Below, piece after piece: positions 33,787 through 41,373 of a stretch of DNA of 64,000 nucleotides. The notes beneath the pieces are model-generated. The model did not search any database. It was not told the origin of the DNA and saw only the letters and a program-made list of their open reading frames with translations. How positions within the stretch are numbered: the stretch's first letter is position 1; every line of letters begins with the position of its first letter. Source of the stretch: Klebsiella pneumoniae (lineage in GTDB: Bacteria > Pseudomonadota > Gammaproteobacteria > Pseudomonadales > UBA5518); the NCBI GenBank assembly GCA_945862145.1, contig CAMAXE010000016.1, forward strand, positions 42,911 to 106,910. The letters are read 5' to 3'. Position numbers and translations under genes: made by a program.

Positions 33787-34407
33787 CTAGGCGGTGTGCC
33801 AGACCAGCAGACGGTTATTCGCCGGCATGGCGTGATCGGCTCGCGGGAGCAGTCCGGCCGCCGCGGCCAGCGTCTGTATCGCCTCGAAGTCACGCACCCC
33901 TGAACGCGGATCGCGCGCGCGCAGAGAGTGGTCGAACTGCCGATTGCTCGCACTGGTGAATTCGGCGCCGTAATTGAAGGGCCCGTAGACCGCCAGCACA
34001 CCGCCTGCCGCGAGCAGCCGACCCACCCCGGCAAAAAAAACCTGCACGGCATCCCAGCCCATGATGTGGAGCGTGTTGGCAGAGAAAACGGCATCGCAGC
34101 CGATAGCAGGCCAGTGGCCAAGGACATCGAGCTCCAGCGGCTCCGGCAGATTCAGCAGGGGATGCGCCGCGCGCCAGGCGCGGACGGCGCCGAGTTCACC
34201 GGGGTATTCGCTCGTCTGCCAGCGGAGCCAGGGCATGGCGCCCGCAAAATGCACCGCATGCTGGCCGGTGCCACTGCCGACCTCGAGCACCTCACGCGAT
34301 GCCGAGAGGCAGTCCTGCAGGACTGCGAGGATCACATCCTTGTTGCGTTCGCAGGCCTCGGAGCAGGGCAGTTGGTGCACGGAGGGGCTCAACGAACGAA
34401 GATCCAC
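33787..34407 (-). CDS. DUF938 class I SAM-dependent methyltransferase-like protein
   Basis: A 206-residue protein of the DUF938 family. It has SEACERNKDVILAVL at about 16-30, SAM motif I VLEVGSGTGQHAVHFA (about 40-55), SEYPGELGAVRAWRA, and FSANTLHIMGWDAV. The substrate is unknown. It lies downstream of yaaA on the same strand, with a 19-base overlap, and converges on the COG3146 gene. Confidence 0.85.
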   Translation of the reverse strand: MDLRSLSPSVHQLPCSEACERNKDVILAVLQDCLSASREVLEVGSGTGQHAVHFAGAMPWLRWQTSEYPGELGAVRAWRAAHPLLNLPEPLELDVLGHWPAIGCDAVFSANTLHIMGWDAVQVFFAGVGRLLAAGGVLAVYGPFNYGAEFTSASNRQFDHSLRARDPRSGVRDFEAIQTLAAAAGLLPRADHAMPANNRLLVWHTA

Positions 34408-35153
34408 TCATCGGCCGAGGAGAGCTCGGGACGGTAGCGGTAGTTGTCCTCGGCGAAGGACTTGAGCTGCTCCGGGTCGCGCAGCGCGTTGCGGATCGCA
34501 AAGCCCGCCATGGCCCCCCGCGCGCGCTTGGCGCTGAAGCTGATGATCTTCAACACCCCGCCGCGCTGCTCCTTGAACTGCGGGGTCACCACGCGGAGCC
34601 CGAGCGTGGCAGTGTCGACCGCGCCGAAGTACTCCTGCGACGCCAGGTTCACCAGCGTTCCGGTGTCCACAGCCCCGGCCTGCTTCGCCAGCTCGCGGGC
34701 AATGCGCGCGCCCCAGAAGGCATACAGGTTCTTGCCGTGGGCGTTGGGCAGCGAGGAGCCCATCTCGAGGCGGTAGGGCTGGATAAGGTCGAGGGGGCGC
34801 AGCACGCCATAGAGTCCGCTCAGGATTCGCAGGTGCTGCTGTGCAAAGTCCATCGCTGAGGCATCGAAAGTCTCGGCGCGCATGCCGATGTAGGTGTCGC
34901 CGCGGAAGGCCAGCACCGCGGGTCGCTGCCGCGCCGCGCCAGGCCGGGCGCTGAAGTTGCGAAAGCGCGCGACATTCAAGGCCGCCAGATCCGGGCTGAT
35001 ATCCATCAGGGCACCGACGGCTTTCTCGTCCATGGTGCGCAGCTGCTCGATCAGCGTGCTGGCCTCGGCGCGGAAGGCCGGCTTGCTCGGCGCGAACGCC
35101 GGCGAGGGTGTGTCGAAATCGAGTGTCTTGGCGGGCGAAACAACGAGCAGCAT
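34389..35153 (-). CDS. yaaA: Peroxide stress protein YaaA
   Basis: A 254-residue DUF328 protein; in Escherichia coli YaaA lowers free iron during peroxide stress and has a DNA-binding fold. Landmarks are MLLVVSPAKTLDF at the N-terminus, AVLAFRGDTYIGM (about 83-95), RILSGLYGVLRPLDLIQPYR and LEMG (about 109-132), NLASQEYF and the C-terminal AKRARGAMAGFAI. Length and motifs fit the family. A 98-base gap separates it from the divergent M48 gene. Confidence 0.95.
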   Translation of the reverse strand: MLLVVSPAKTLDFDTPSPAFAPSKPAFRAEASTLIEQLRTMDEKAVGALMDISPDLAALNVARFRNFSARPGAARQRPAVLAFRGDTYIGMRAETFDASAMDFAQQHLRILSGLYGVLRPLDLIQPYRLEMGSSLPNAHGKNLYAFWGARIARELAKQAGAVDTGTLVNLASQEYFGAVDTATLGLRVVTPQFKEQRGGVLKIISFSAKRARGAMAGFAIRNALRDPEQLKSFAEDNYRYRPELSSADEWIFVR

Positions 35154-35251
35154 CGCGAGGGTTTCCTGGAACGGGGCACTTTGACGGGTGGTATGGGGGC
35201 AGTCGGACTGGCAGAATCTTTTTTTCCAGTCAGCAGGCCGATTCTAGCTTG

Positions 35252-36553
35252 ATGAACACGCCACGGTCATTGCACGCCCTGCTCGCTGCGGCCGCCGCCG
35301 CGCTGCTGGTGTGCGGCTGCGACGTCAACCCTGTCACGGGCTCATCGGAACTGAGCTTCGTGTCGGAGCAGGACGAGATCCGCATCGGTCAGGCGCAATA
35401 CGGCCCCTCGCAGCAGAGCCAGGGCGGCGTGCTCACCCTCTACCCGGAACTGAACGCCTATGTGAGCCGTGTGGGCATGAGCCTCGCGCGGGTGAGCGAG
35501 CGCCCGGAACTGCCCTACGAATTCGTGATCCTCGATAACTCCGTACCCAACGCCTGGGCGCTGCCGGGCGGCAAGATCGCCGTGAACCGCGGGCTGCTCT
35601 ACGAACTCGAGGACGAGGCGCAGCTTGCCGCCGTGCTGGGCCACGAGATCGTCCACGCGGCTGCGCGTCACGGCGCCAAGCAGCAGGAGAAAGGCACGCT
35701 GCTGAACATCGGGCTTGCCGTGATCGGCGTGGCCACCGCCGGGACTGGCATGCAGGATCTGGCGATGCAAGGCGCGCAGCTGGGCGGGGCGCTGGTCCAG
35801 ACCCGCTACGGGCGCGATGCGGAGCTCGAGTCTGACCGCTACGGCATGCAGTACATGGCCCGCGCGGGCTACGACCTCCAAGGCGCGGTAGCCCTGCAAC
35901 AGCGCTTCGTGCAGCTCTCCGGGAGCCAGCAGCCGGCAGGCTACGGCGCGCTGTTCGCGAGCCATCCACCCTCGCAGGAGCGCGTGGATGCCAACCTCCG
36001 CACGGCCGCGAAATTAGGCACCACAGGCCGCGACGGACGGGCGGAGTTCCAGCGCGCGATGGCCGCGTTGAAGCGCGATCGGCCGGCCTATGCAGCCCAT
36101 GCCAAGGGCATGACGGCCATGAGCCAGAACCGCTACGCCGAGGCGCTCAAATACAGCCGCGAGGCGATTCGCCTGCAGGATCGCGAGGCCCAGTTCCATG
36201 AGCTTGCAGGTGCCGCGCAATTGCGCCTCGACCAACCCGCTGAAGCCATCAAGAGCCTGAACCGGGCCGTGGCGCTCAACCAGTCGTACTACCGACCCTA
36301 TCTGACACGCGGGATGCTGCACCTCAAGCGCGGCAATCTCGATGTGGCCAAGCAGGACCTCAGCGTGGCGAACAGGCTCCTGCCCACAGCCGATGCCACC
36401 TTCGGGCTAGGCGAAATCGCCCAGCGCGAGGGCGATGTAGAAACCGCGCTGCGCTACTACGACTCCGTCGCGCGGAGCCAGTCTCCGCTCGCCCCCGAGG
36501 CGCGCAACCGCATCGCGCGGCTGAACCCGGGCTCGGGTTATCAACGCCAGTAA
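35252..36553 (+). CDS. M48 family metallopeptidase lipoprotein with TPR tail (BepA-like)
   Basis: A 433-residue protein. The N-terminus is a lipoprotein signal with possible lipobox VCGC (Cys about 23) followed by DVNPVTGSSELSFVSEQ-type sequence typical of M48 lipoproteins. The zinc motif HEIVHAAARH (HExxH) is near residue 130 with the third ligand likely in ELESDRYG near 190. About five tetratricopeptide-like helices follow from 265 to the end. It probably acts in the periplasm on outer-membrane protein quality control, as BepA does. No strong ribosome site precedes ATG 35252. Confidence 0.83.
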   Translation: MNTPRSLHALLAAAAAALLVCGCDVNPVTGSSELSFVSEQDEIRIGQAQYGPSQQSQGGVLTLYPELNAYVSRVGMSLARVSERPELPYEFVILDNSVPNAWALPGGKIAVNRGLLYELEDEAQLAAVLGHEIVHAAARHGAKQQEKGTLLNIGLAVIGVATAGTGMQDLAMQGAQLGGALVQTRYGRDAELESDRYGMQYMARAGYDLQGAVALQQRFVQLSGSQQPAGYGALFASHPPSQERVDANLRTAAKLGTTGRDGRAEFQRAMAALKRDRPAYAAHAKGMTAMSQNRYAEALKYSREAIRLQDREAQFHELAGAAQLRLDQPAEAIKSLNRAVALNQSYYRPYLTRGMLHLKRGNLDVAKQDLSVANRLLPTADATFGLGEIAQREGDVETALRYYDSVARSQSPLAPEARNRIARLNPGSGYQRQ

Positions 36554-36578
36554 TGACTTCCACCGCCAGGGCAATAAC

Positions 36579-37007
36579 GTGAAGAAAAACACACCCGACG
36601 AAAGCTCCTCCATCGACGATACGCCTTCGCCCAGTGGCGAGCTGACGCTGCAAACCATCGCCATGCCGCGCGACACCAACGCCAACGGCGATATCTTCGG
36701 CGGCTGGTTGCTCTCGCAGATGGATCTTGCAGGCGGCGTGGCTGCCAGCAAGGTGGCACGCGGGCGCACCGCAACGGTGGCCATCGACCGCATGAGCTTC
36801 CTGGTGCCCGTGAAGATGGGTGCCGTGGTCAGCTGCTACACCGAGGTGATGGCGGTGGGTCGCAGCTCCATCCAGGTGCGTGTCGAGGTCTGGGCCACCA
36901 CACCGCGCGTGGAATGGGACGCCAACGACGCGCAGACGAAGGTGACGGAAGGGACATTCGTCTTCGTGTCGATCGACGAGAAAGGCCGGACGCGCCCGAT
37001 TCCGTAG
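36579..37007 (+). CDS. Acyl-CoA thioesterase (YciA-like hotdog)
   Basis: A 142-residue single-hotdog thioesterase that hydrolyses acyl-CoA. It contains LQTIAMPRDTNANGDIFGGW and LLSQMD (about 24-50, with catalytic Asn/Asp region) and MSFLVPVKMGAVVSCYTEV (about 72-90), matching YciA. Start is a GTG. Oddly the last codons and the TAG stop (37005-37007) lie inside a 25-base tandem duplication of a REP-like repeat, so the C-terminal IP residues are encoded by the repeat. Confidence 0.88.
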   Translation: MKKNTPDESSSIDDTPSPSGELTLQTIAMPRDTNANGDIFGGWLLSQMDLAGGVAASKVARGRTATVAIDRMSFLVPVKMGAVVSCYTEVMAVGRSSIQVRVEVWATTPRVEWDANDAQTKVTEGTFVFVSIDEKGRTRPIP

Positions 37008-37052
37008 GGGCGGGCCGTGCCCGATTCCGTAGGAGCGGGCCGTGCCCGCGAC
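36996..37052 (+). repeat. REP-like element, 25-base tandem duplication
   Basis: Two adjacent copies, 36996-37020 and 37021-37045, begin CCGATTCCGTAGG and end GGGCCGTGC, differing at one base. The core GTAGGAGCGGGC...GCCCGCGAC is the same palindromic family seen at 39664-39750, 46583-46714 and 63301-63395. It lies between convergent genes (thioesterase and helicase), a typical place for REP sequences. Confidence 0.85.
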
Positions 37053-37087
37053 CCGGTGCAGGTCTATCAGCCCGGAAACGCGCGCCC

Positions 37088-39322
37088 CTACAGCGGCTCG
37101 AGCTTCGCCATCGAGACCACCAGCCATTTGGCGCCCTCGTTGGCGAAATTGACGTTCACCCGGGCATGCGTGCCCTGGCCCTCGAAGCCGATGACCACGC
37201 CCTCGCCGAAGCGCTGATGGCGAACGCGCTGCCCCAGGCGCAGGCCCTCGCTCTCCTGTTGCCGGAACCCGGAATAAATGGGGTCAGACCCCATTTGTTT
37301 CTCGGAAATTGGGGTCTGACCCCATTTATTTTGGGACTGGCCCCACTTGCTCGGGGAATTCCAACCCTCGCCCATGGGCCGGGAGACCTGCAGGCGCGGG
37401 CGGATCTCGTGGAGGAGCTCGGCGGGGATCTCGCGCAGGAAGCGCGACATGCCGTTCACGGTCTCACGGCCGTGCAGGCGGCGGCTCTCGGCAAAGCTCA
37501 TGACGAGGCGCTGCATCGCGCGGGTAATGCCGACGTAACAGAGACGGCGCTCTTCCTCGAGACGACCGGGTTCCTCACGCGACATGGCGTGGGGAAACAG
37601 GTTTTCCTCCATGCCAGCCAGGAACACCAGCGGGAACTCGAGGCCCTTCGCGGAGTGGAGGGTCATCAGCTGGATGCTGTCCTCGAACTCCTCGGCCTGG
37701 GTATCGCCGGCATCCAGGGAGGCGGTGTCGATGAACTGCTCCAGCGCGCCGCGCTCGGGATCCTCGGGTGTGAAAGCGCGGCAGGCGCTCACCAGTTCCT
37801 CGAGGTTCTCCACGCGCGTCTCGCCACGCTCGCCCTTCTCGGCGCGGTGGTGCTCGATAAGCCCGGTGGCCGCGAGCATCCGATCGACTCTCTCGGCAAG
37901 CTCCAGGTTCTCGACGTCGCGCTGCAGCTGGTTGATCAGATCGACGAATCCAAGCAGCGCGTTCCGTGCGCGCGCGGACAGTGTGGGCCCGAGTTCCTTG
38001 GCCGCCGCCCACAGCGAGATCGAGCGGGTACGCGCCAGCGCGCGGATGGCATCGACCGTGGTGGTACCTATGCCACGCGGGGGCGTGTTCACCACACGCT
38101 CGAAAGCGGCGTCGTCATCCCGGTTGAGGAGCAGCCGCATGTAAGCAAGCGCGTTCTTGATCTCGAGCCGTTCGTAGAACCGCAGGCCACCATAGACGCG
38201 ATACGGGATGCCCGCGCGCAGCAGCGCTTCTTCCAGCACCCGCGACTGAGCGTTGGAGCGGTAGAGGATCGCGGCCTCGGCGCGCTGATGCCCGAGGGCG
38301 ATCCACTTCTGCAGCTCATCGACGATGTAGCGCGCTTCGTCCTGCTCGTTGAAGGCGGCATAGAGCGTGATCGGGTCACCCTCACCGCCACTCGTCCACA
38401 GGCTCTTGCCGAGACGCCCGTAGTTGTTGGCGATCACCGCGTTGGCGGCGTTCAGGATATTGGCCGTGGAGCGGTAGTTCTGCTCCAGCCGCACCAGCCG
38501 CACATCGGCGAAATCGCGCTGGAACTGGTGGATGTTCTCGATCTTGGCGCCGCGCCAGCCGTAGATCGACTGGTCATCGTCGCCCACGGCCGTGACGCGC
38601 GCCTCGGGGCCTGCGAGCGCGCGCAGCCACTTGTACTGGATGGTGTTGGTGTCCTGGAACTCATCGACCAGCAGGTGCGCGAAGCGCTGGCGGTAGTGCG
38701 CAAGCAGCGCGGCGTCCTTCAGCCACAGCTCCCAGGAGCGCAGCAGCAGCTCGGCGAAATCCACCATGCCGCCGCGCTCGCAAGCGGCCTCGTACTGGCG
38801 GTAAACCGAGAGCAGCGTCGACTGCACGGGCTCGCCGTGGTCCTCGATCTCGAAGGCACGCCGGCCCTCGTCTTTGTGGGCATTGATCCACCACTGGGTC
38901 TGCTTGGGCGACCAGCGGTCCTCATCGAGATTCATGTCCCGCGTCACGCGCTTGATCACGCGCAGCTGGTCATCGGAATCGAGGATCTGGAAATTCTGCG
39001 GCAGCCCCGCATGCTCCCAGTGCGCGCGCAGCAGCCGGTGCGAGAGTCCGTGGAAAGTACCTACCCACATCCCGCGCGTGGAGACATCGAGCATCTGCTC
39101 GAGACGGGCGCGCATCTCTGCCGCCGCCTTGTTGGTGAACGTCACCGCCATGATGCCGAAGGGCATGGCGCCAAACTCGTAGACCATCCACGCGATGCGG
39201 TGCACCAGCACGCGCGTCTTGCCGCTGCCCGCGCCTGCGAGCACCAGGAGATTGGCGTCGGGCGCGGAGACGGCCTCGCGCTGGGCAGGGTTCAGCGGGT
39301 CAAGGATGAGTTCGGGATGCAT
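37088..39322 (-). CDS. uvrD: DNA helicase II, UvrD/Rep family
   Basis: A 744-residue superfamily 1A 3'-5' helicase. Motifs in order: NPAQREAVSAPDANLLVLAG (Q motif/start), AGAGSGKTRVL (Walker A, about 29-39), FTNKAAAEMRAR, LLVDEFQDTN (Walker B, near 220), DDQSIYGWRGA, LEQNYRS, TLHSAKGLEFPLVFLAG and VGITRA. Near the C-terminus, about residues 664-682, a palindromic DNA element is read in frame (NKWGQTPISEKQMGSDPIY), just before the Tudor-like end QRVRHQRFGEGVVI. The insertion lies in the variable linker and probably does not affect helicase motifs. Confidence 0.96.
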   Translation of the reverse strand: MHPELILDPLNPAQREAVSAPDANLLVLAGAGSGKTRVLVHRIAWMVYEFGAMPFGIMAVTFTNKAAAEMRARLEQMLDVSTRGMWVGTFHGLSHRLLRAHWEHAGLPQNFQILDSDDQLRVIKRVTRDMNLDEDRWSPKQTQWWINAHKDEGRRAFEIEDHGEPVQSTLLSVYRQYEAACERGGMVDFAELLLRSWELWLKDAALLAHYRQRFAHLLVDEFQDTNTIQYKWLRALAGPEARVTAVGDDDQSIYGWRGAKIENIHQFQRDFADVRLVRLEQNYRSTANILNAANAVIANNYGRLGKSLWTSGGEGDPITLYAAFNEQDEARYIVDELQKWIALGHQRAEAAILYRSNAQSRVLEEALLRAGIPYRVYGGLRFYERLEIKNALAYMRLLLNRDDDAAFERVVNTPPRGIGTTTVDAIRALARTRSISLWAAAKELGPTLSARARNALLGFVDLINQLQRDVENLELAERVDRMLAATGLIEHHRAEKGERGETRVENLEELVSACRAFTPEDPERGALEQFIDTASLDAGDTQAEEFEDSIQLMTLHSAKGLEFPLVFLAGMEENLFPHAMSREEPGRLEEERRLCYVGITRAMQRLVMSFAESRRLHGRETVNGMSRFLREIPAELLHEIRPRLQVSRPMGEGWNSPSKWGQSQNKWGQTPISEKQMGSDPIYSGFRQQESEGLRLGQRVRHQRFGEGVVIGFEGQGTHARVNVNFANEGAKWLVVSMAKLEPL
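37273..37330. repeat. Double palindromic element inserted in the uvrD reading frame
   Basis: Two 21-base arms, 37273-37293 and 37310-37330, are perfect reverse complements separated by 16 bases. Each arm is itself built on the palindrome GGGGTC-N-GACCCC; the first (37276-37296) has perfect 10-base half-sites AAATGGGGTC. The whole element is open in the helicase frame and encodes KWGQTPISEKQMGSDPIY. A related single arm is at 54431-54455. It resembles protein-coding palindromic elements. Confidence 0.85.
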
Positions 39323-39406
39323 GTGCGGATTCTACCCGCCTGCGCTTTGCGGCGCGCACCAGCTCCGCTAGTCTCGCGGCTTCACAAATGCACACCGGAG
39401 CCTGCC

Positions 39407-39597
39407 ATGCGCCCACCGCGGCTGCATGCCTGCGCAATCCCCGTCCTCATAGCCGCCATCGCGCTGCCCACGGCGGCGAAGAAGCCCTTCACGCCACGCT
39501 GCTGCGCATCCCCGAGGCCTCGCACGGCATGGAAGGACGGCCTTGCAGGCTGGCAGGCAAGATCGTGCACATCCTGAAGTGGTTCGAGACGCATTGA
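39407..39597 (+). pseudogene. Internally deleted S9 (prolyl oligopeptidase) family gene remnant
   Basis: ATG 39407 begins a signal-peptide-like sequence (ACAIPVLIAAIALPTAA) and after about 28 codons similarity is lost. In the adjacent frame the last 40 codons to TGA 39595-39597 read LLRIPEASHGMEGRPCRLAG and KIVHILKWFETH, the C-terminal helix of secreted S9 peptidases with the catalytic-His region. The middle (over 600 residues in intact genes) is missing and the two ends are out of frame. The rest of 39323-39778 holds only REP-like sequence. Confidence 0.55.
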
Positions 39598-39663
39598 GCA
39601 CGTAGCGGGTAGTGTCCGCGACGGCAGTACGGTCGCGTGCGTGGCGCGATCCCAGGGGCTTGT

Positions 39664-39750
39664 GTCGCGGGCGTGGCCCGCTCCTACGGGGAATGTGCGG
39701 GTGCTGGCACGATTATGCGGGGACTGTAGGAGCGGGCCATGCCCGCGACC
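39664..39750. repeat. REP-like inverted pair
   Basis: A minus-sense copy at 39664-39687 (GTCGCGGGCGTGGCCCGCTC...) and a plus-sense copy at 39726-39750 (GTAGGAGCGGGCCATGCCC...) face each other across 38 bases, the BIME-like arrangement. No gene is in this gap. Confidence 0.8.
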
Positions 39751-39778
39751 GTGCCTTCATACGAGCTGCCGCGTGCGA

Positions 39779-40099
39779 CTAATCAGAACCGCGCTCGACA
39801 TCGATCTCCACGCCACACGCGCTTTTCCCGAAGTAAACAACCAGTTCTTCCGGACTCGGCGTCGCGAAGCCCGTGGCGCCTTTCGCGCTCGCTGCCTGCA
39901 TGATCTCGACTGGCGACATGTCCTGCATAGCGCTCTGGCAGAACTGCGCCGCGCGCCGCCGGTCGGGGTTCAGCGGATCCTGCGCCCACATGTACCACGC
40001 ACACCCGGCCAGCACCACGATGACGCCCAGGCGGAGGAAAACACCCACGGACCCCGTTTTAGGACTGCGTTTGACGTACCGCTTTATGCCCCGCCTCAT
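39779..40099 (-). CDS. Hypothetical single-pass membrane protein
   Basis: A 106-residue protein with a basic N-terminus, one transmembrane helix at about residues 21-42 (VFLRLGVIVVLAGCAWYMWA) and a C-terminal domain of about 60 residues containing two cysteines (FCQSAM; GKSACGVEI) that could form a disulfide if exported. I do not recognise a family. It is flanked by REP-like repeats and gene fragments. Confidence 0.5.
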   Translation of the reverse strand: MRRGIKRYVKRSPKTGSVGVFLRLGVIVVLAGCAWYMWAQDPLNPDRRRAAQFCQSAMQDMSPVEIMQAASAKGATGFATPSPEELVVYFGKSACGVEIDVERGSD

Positions 40100-40243
40100 A
40101 AGCAGCCGAGTTCCCGCATCGCCCGGGCGGCGGGTCTGTCGCAGGCCTCGAAAAAACGGGTTGCGGTGTAAAAGGCGTGCATGGGGTCGTCCTGTGTTGC
40201 CAACGGCTGCCGCGCGCAGGCGGCAGGCACGGACGCAAGAGTG

Positions 40244-40420
40244 TCAGGCCTGTCCGCAAGCCGCAACGAAGGGCTGTACATGCGCGAGAAATAGCTGCGG
40301 CATTTCAGCGAAGGGCGCATGCCCGCAGGGCAGCGTGACCATGCGCGCTGAACTCAGGCATGCGGCGGCGACGTGTGCGGTGTAATGCACGCGGGCCGAG
40401 GGTAGTGCGAGCTGCGGCAT
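40244..40420 (-). pseudogene. Possible alpha/beta-hydrolase C-terminal fragment
   Basis: A 58-codon frame reading MPQLALPSARVHYTAHVAAA, then ARMVTLPCGHAPFAEMPQLF and LAHVQPFVAA. GHAPFxEMP resembles the segment around the catalytic His at the C-terminus of alpha/beta hydrolases; no nucleophile or N-terminal part is present upstream because the acetyltransferase gene begins at once. The stretch 40100-40243 beside it has only a 28-codon frame with no recognisable similarity. Confidence 0.35.
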
Positions 40421-40421
40421 G

Positions 40422-40928
40422 CTAGACCTCCAGCACCATGTCATGCCGGTGCATCCCCGGACCCCAGCCGTTTGCCTGCCGGCTCAGGGTGCGCGCGCCG
40501 AATTTCGCGAAAAACGGTTCCGAAAGATGGCTGGCAGCGATGTCGATATGCGTCGCGCCTACGCCATGCGCACGACCGATCGCCCGACGCATCATGGCGG
40601 CGCCTGCCCCGGCGCCCTTCGCAGCGGGGTCGAGCAGGATCCAGTTCAGACGCGCGCTGCCGGCCTCGCCCGGCGTCAGGCCGAAGGCGCCCACGATGCA
40701 GCCACCGGACAGGCACAGCTCGTAGGTGGCCGGTTCGCCGGCGAGGAATGCCGCGTAATCCACACGTTCCTCTGGCGCGAAAAACACGGGGCAGTTGAGG
40801 TCGAAGATCGCGAGACAGGCGGGCGTTTCCAGCGCGCGGAACGAGCGGAAGCTGGTGGATATCGCTGATGCGCTCAAGGCTGCTTCGCTACTTGCATTTC
40901 CCGCGCCTGACATCGACCGCTGATCCAT
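40422..40928 (-). CDS. GNAT family N-acetyltransferase
   Basis: A 168-residue protein with the GNAT core: LCLSGGCIVGAFGLTPGEAG (beta strands, about 73-92), LNWILLDPAAKGAGAGAAMM (acetyl-CoA pyrophosphate loop with G-A-G-A-G-A, about 97-116) and FFAKFGARTLSR near the end. The substrate is unknown. ATG 40928 has a GAGGA ribosome site nine bases away; a GTG at 40949 is in frame. Confidence 0.75.
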   Translation of the reverse strand: MDQRSMSGAGNASSEAALSASAISTSFRSFRALETPACLAIFDLNCPVFFAPEERVDYAAFLAGEPATYELCLSGGCIVGAFGLTPGEAGSARLNWILLDPAAKGAGAGAAMMRRAIGRAHGVGATHIDIAASHLSEPFFAKFGARTLSRQANGWGPGMHRHDMVLEV

Positions 40929-40964
40929 ATCCCGGATTCCTCGTGACACGCTATCGCACGGAGG

Positions 40965-41168
40965 TCACAGGCGCACGAACCAGGGCACCGCCATGAGTCC
41001 GAGCCCGATAGCGACGATGGCACCGCTGCTGTCAAAAAAATAGGGGTACCCCATCAGGAGCAGGCCGCAGGCCCATGCGACCGGCGCCCTCTGCTTGCGG
41101 CCGTAGAGAAAGTAGCCAAGGCCGATGGAGCTGAACAGCACTCCCCACAACAGCGGCGCAGCGTTCAT
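40965..41168 (-). CDS. Small conserved two/three-helix membrane protein
   Basis: A 67-residue, very hydrophobic protein: LLWGVLFSSIGLGYFLYGRK (about 6-25), VAWACGLLLMGYPYFF (about 30-45) and IVAIGLGLMAVPWFVRL (about 51-67). Small proteins of this pattern occur in Pseudomonas and relatives with no known function. It is followed by 15 bases and then the acetyltransferase N-terminus in the same direction. Confidence 0.65.
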   Translation of the reverse strand: MNAAPLLWGVLFSSIGLGYFLYGRKQRAPVAWACGLLLMGYPYFFDSSGAIVAIGLGLMAVPWFVRL

Positions 41169-41373
41169 GACGATTCCTCTACGTAACAGCGGCCGTCCCG
41201 GGCGCGTGAGTCGCGCGAACTATCCGCAGATGCCAATGGCAAGCGCGGCCGCAACGAGGTCTACGACCTGGCCCTGTCCCGTCTGCGCGATCCCTGAGCA
41301 CCCTTCACCCTCTGCCGCGCTCCGCCACCGCTAGTGGCACAATGCCCCGCCTCCCTACCCCCGGGCCTCCGCA

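Noticed and set aside
36914..39577. Very long open frame (887 codons) on the plus strand opposite uvrD
   Set aside because: It is the antisense shadow of a GC-rich helicase gene; the minus-strand product has all helicase motifs and this one has none.
41170..41297. Possible C-terminal remnant of a gene, reading ANGKRGRNEVYDLALSRLRDP to a stop at 41295-41297
   Set aside because: Codon pattern looks coding but the fragment is about 40 codons and I could not connect it to a family; left as a note.
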